From the NCBI RefSeq assembly GCF_029846175.1, contig NZ_JARWAC010000038.1, forward strand, positions 22,879-86,878: DNA of 64,000 nt. The letters run 5' to 3'. Positions 63,047 to 64,000 of the stretch are shown in pieces. Source of the DNA: Sphaerisporangium sp. TRM90804 (GTDB taxonomy: Bacteria; Actinomycetota; Actinomycetes; Streptosporangiales; Streptosporangiaceae). Position numbers and translations under genes: made by a program. Each line of letters starts with the position of its first letter. The stretch's first letter is position 1. Under the pieces are notes generated by a model that worked only from the letters and a program-made list of their open reading frames with translations, had not been told where the DNA came from and did no database searches.

Positions 63047-63089
63047 CTCCTCCTCCGCGAGGATGGCCCGCCCCCTAAGGGAGGAGGAG
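63047..63089 (-). terminator. Candidate terminator after the HAD gene
   Basis: CTCCTCCTCC (63047-63056) and GGAGGAGGAG (63080-63089) are exact inverted arms around 23 bases, 41 bases past the HAD stop on the minus strand. The simple sequence makes chance pairing possible. Confidence 0.3.
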
Positions 63090-63130
63090 ATCGCGGAGCG
63101 GGAGACCTCCGGGTCGCCCGGGGTGGTGGG

Positions 63131-63802
63131 TCAGGAGTCGGCCAGGGCCCGTAGGGCGGCCAGGTCGACGCGCTTCAGGGAGTCGACGACCAGGCGGCGG
63201 GGCGCCTCGGGGATGGCCAGGACACTGGGGACGGCGACGACGGCGCAGCCGGCCGCGGTGGCGGAGGCGACGCCGTTCGGGGAGTCCTCGATGGCGGCGC
63301 AGCGGGCGGGGTCGGCGGCGAGGAGGCGGGCGGCCAGCAGGTACGGCTCGGGGTCGGGCTTGAAGTGGCCGACGTCGTCGCCGGTGACCACGGCGTCGAA
63401 GGACTCGCGGCCGATGCCGTCGAGCACGGCGTCGGTGATCGCCCTGGTGGAGGAGGTGACCAGGGCGACGGGGACGCCGGCGGCCCGCACCTCCGACAGC
63501 AGCTCGCGGGCGCCGGGCATGACCTCGAAGCCGGTCGCGAGCAGGTCGAGCAGGCTGGAGAGCATCAGCCTGGCGATCTCGCCGGGGTCGCGGTCGGAGC
63601 CGCTGACCTTGAGCATGTAGGCCACCGTGGCGGGCATCGACCCGCCGACGGTGTTCTCCTGGTGCTCGTGGGACCAGCCGGCGCCCAGGCCGCGCATCAC
63701 CTCCGACTCGACCTCGAACCAGAGCTTCTCGGTGTCGACGAGAGTCCCGTCCATGTCGAAGAAAACCGCGTCCAACTGAATCCCCCTGACGGCGCGTATC
63801 AC
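63131..63802 (-). CDS. HAD-superfamily hydrolase
   Basis: 223-residue phosphatase of the beta-phosphoglucomutase-like group. Motif I is FFDMDGTLVDTE with nucleophile Asp16 and acid Asp18; motif II VALVTSSTRA; motif III HFKPDPEPY; motif IV AIEDSPNGVASA. GTG at 63802 is the annotated start; TTG at 63775 has a better ribosome site (AGGGGG six bases upstream) and would give a 214-residue protein. Located just downstream of metH, perhaps in one transcript. Confidence 0.9.
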   Translation of the reverse strand: MIRAVRGIQLDAVFFDMDGTLVDTEKLWFEVESEVMRGLGAGWSHEHQENTVGGSMPATVAYMLKVSGSDRDPGEIARLMLSSLLDLLATGFEVMPGARELLSEVRAAGVPVALVTSSTRAITDAVLDGIGRESFDAVVTGDDVGHFKPDPEPYLLAARLLAADPARCAAIEDSPNGVASATAAGCAVVAVPSVLAIPEAPRRLVVDSLKRVDLAALRALADS

Positions 63803-63833
63803 TGCGTCGACCGTACCGTCTGGTGGATAAGGG

Positions 63834-64000
63834 TCAGACGTTGAAGTATTTGGCTTCGGGGTGGTGGACGATGACGGCGGAGGTGGACTGCTCGGGATGG
63901 AGCTGGAACTCCTCCGACAGGTCGACGCCGATGCGGGAGGGGTCGAGGAGTTCGAAGAGCTGGGCCTGGTCTTCGAGGTTGGGGCAGGCGGGGTAGCCGA
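63834..64000 (-). CDS. metH: Cobalamin-dependent methionine synthase, C-terminal end
   Basis: Final 54 codons of the gene, running off the window edge. GYPACPNLEDQAQLFELL belongs to the AdoMet-binding activation domain of MetH (RxxxGYxACP motif), followed by SEEFQLHPEQSTSAVIVHHPEAKYF at the C terminus. The stop is TGA at 63834-63836. MetH transfers a methyl group from methyltetrahydrofolate to homocysteine via cobalamin. Confidence 0.93.
   Translation of the reverse strand, partial: GYPACPNLEDQAQLFELLDPSRIGVDLSEEFQLHPEQSTSAVIVHHPEAKYFNV

Overview
The window is very GC-rich, gene-dense DNA from a filamentous-type actinomycete. The gene content points to Streptosporangiales (Nonomuraea/Streptosporangium/Actinomadura-like), but genus is an inference. 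Reasons: a complete Pup-proteasome system next to pafBC-tatAC-helY, GTG/TTG starts, GTGA stop-start overlaps, a DUF5753 XRE regulator paired with a DUF397 protein, and LAL/LuxR and FHA regulators. No rRNA, tRNA, CRISPR array, integrase or transposase was recognised. The right edge cuts into metH.

Layout. 0-7 kb: end of a rhodanese-like gene, an acyl-CoA dehydrogenase, an M24 Xaa-Pro peptidase, a 516-bp array of alternating ~100-bp repeats, a 5'-3' exonuclease, an RNB ribonuclease, and a scar made of a TetR tail and a frameshifted beta-lactamase-like pseudogene. 7-19 kb: helY, a lipid kinase, tatC, tatA, a small membrane protein, pafC, pafB, a DUF3866 gene, a DUF3291 gene, a Cys-rich (SufR-like) regulator, an FKBP lipoprotein, and pafA. 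19-36 kb: prcA, prcB, then a carbohydrate module (ABC importer, PHP hydrolase, GH38 alpha-mannosidase) lying between prcB and pup, then pup, a small membrane protein behind a perfect 39-bp palindrome, a soluble Ser/Thr kinase, dop, arc and trmI. 36-46 kb: a double-GNAT protein, a DUF4145-YbaK fusion, a giant LAL regulator with a 12-residue repeat insert, and a divergent four-gene cluster (class III aminotransferase, PfkB kinase / TetR, class II aldolase) with an operator inside a near-consensus promoter. 46-56 kb: FHA protein, M50-CBS protease, RecB-like nuclease, XRE/DUF397 pair, a MmyB-type XRE regulator, a degenerate histidine kinase and a NarL-type two-component pair. 56-64 kb: a five-gene oligopeptide ABC operon, a small membrane protein, a HAD hydrolase and the metH 3' end.

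How the genes work together. PafA ligates Pup to target lysines. Dop deamidates the C-terminal Gln of Pup and also removes Pup. Arc unfolds pupylated proteins into the PrcBA 20S core. PafB and PafC form the WYL-domain activator known in mycobacteria to drive the RecA-independent DNA-damage response. The sugar module looks like one transcript that imports and cleaves a mannosidic glycan. The kinase/aldolase/aminotransferase cluster looks like an inducible catabolic route for an unidentified substrate, and is the best candidate here for an undescribed pathway.
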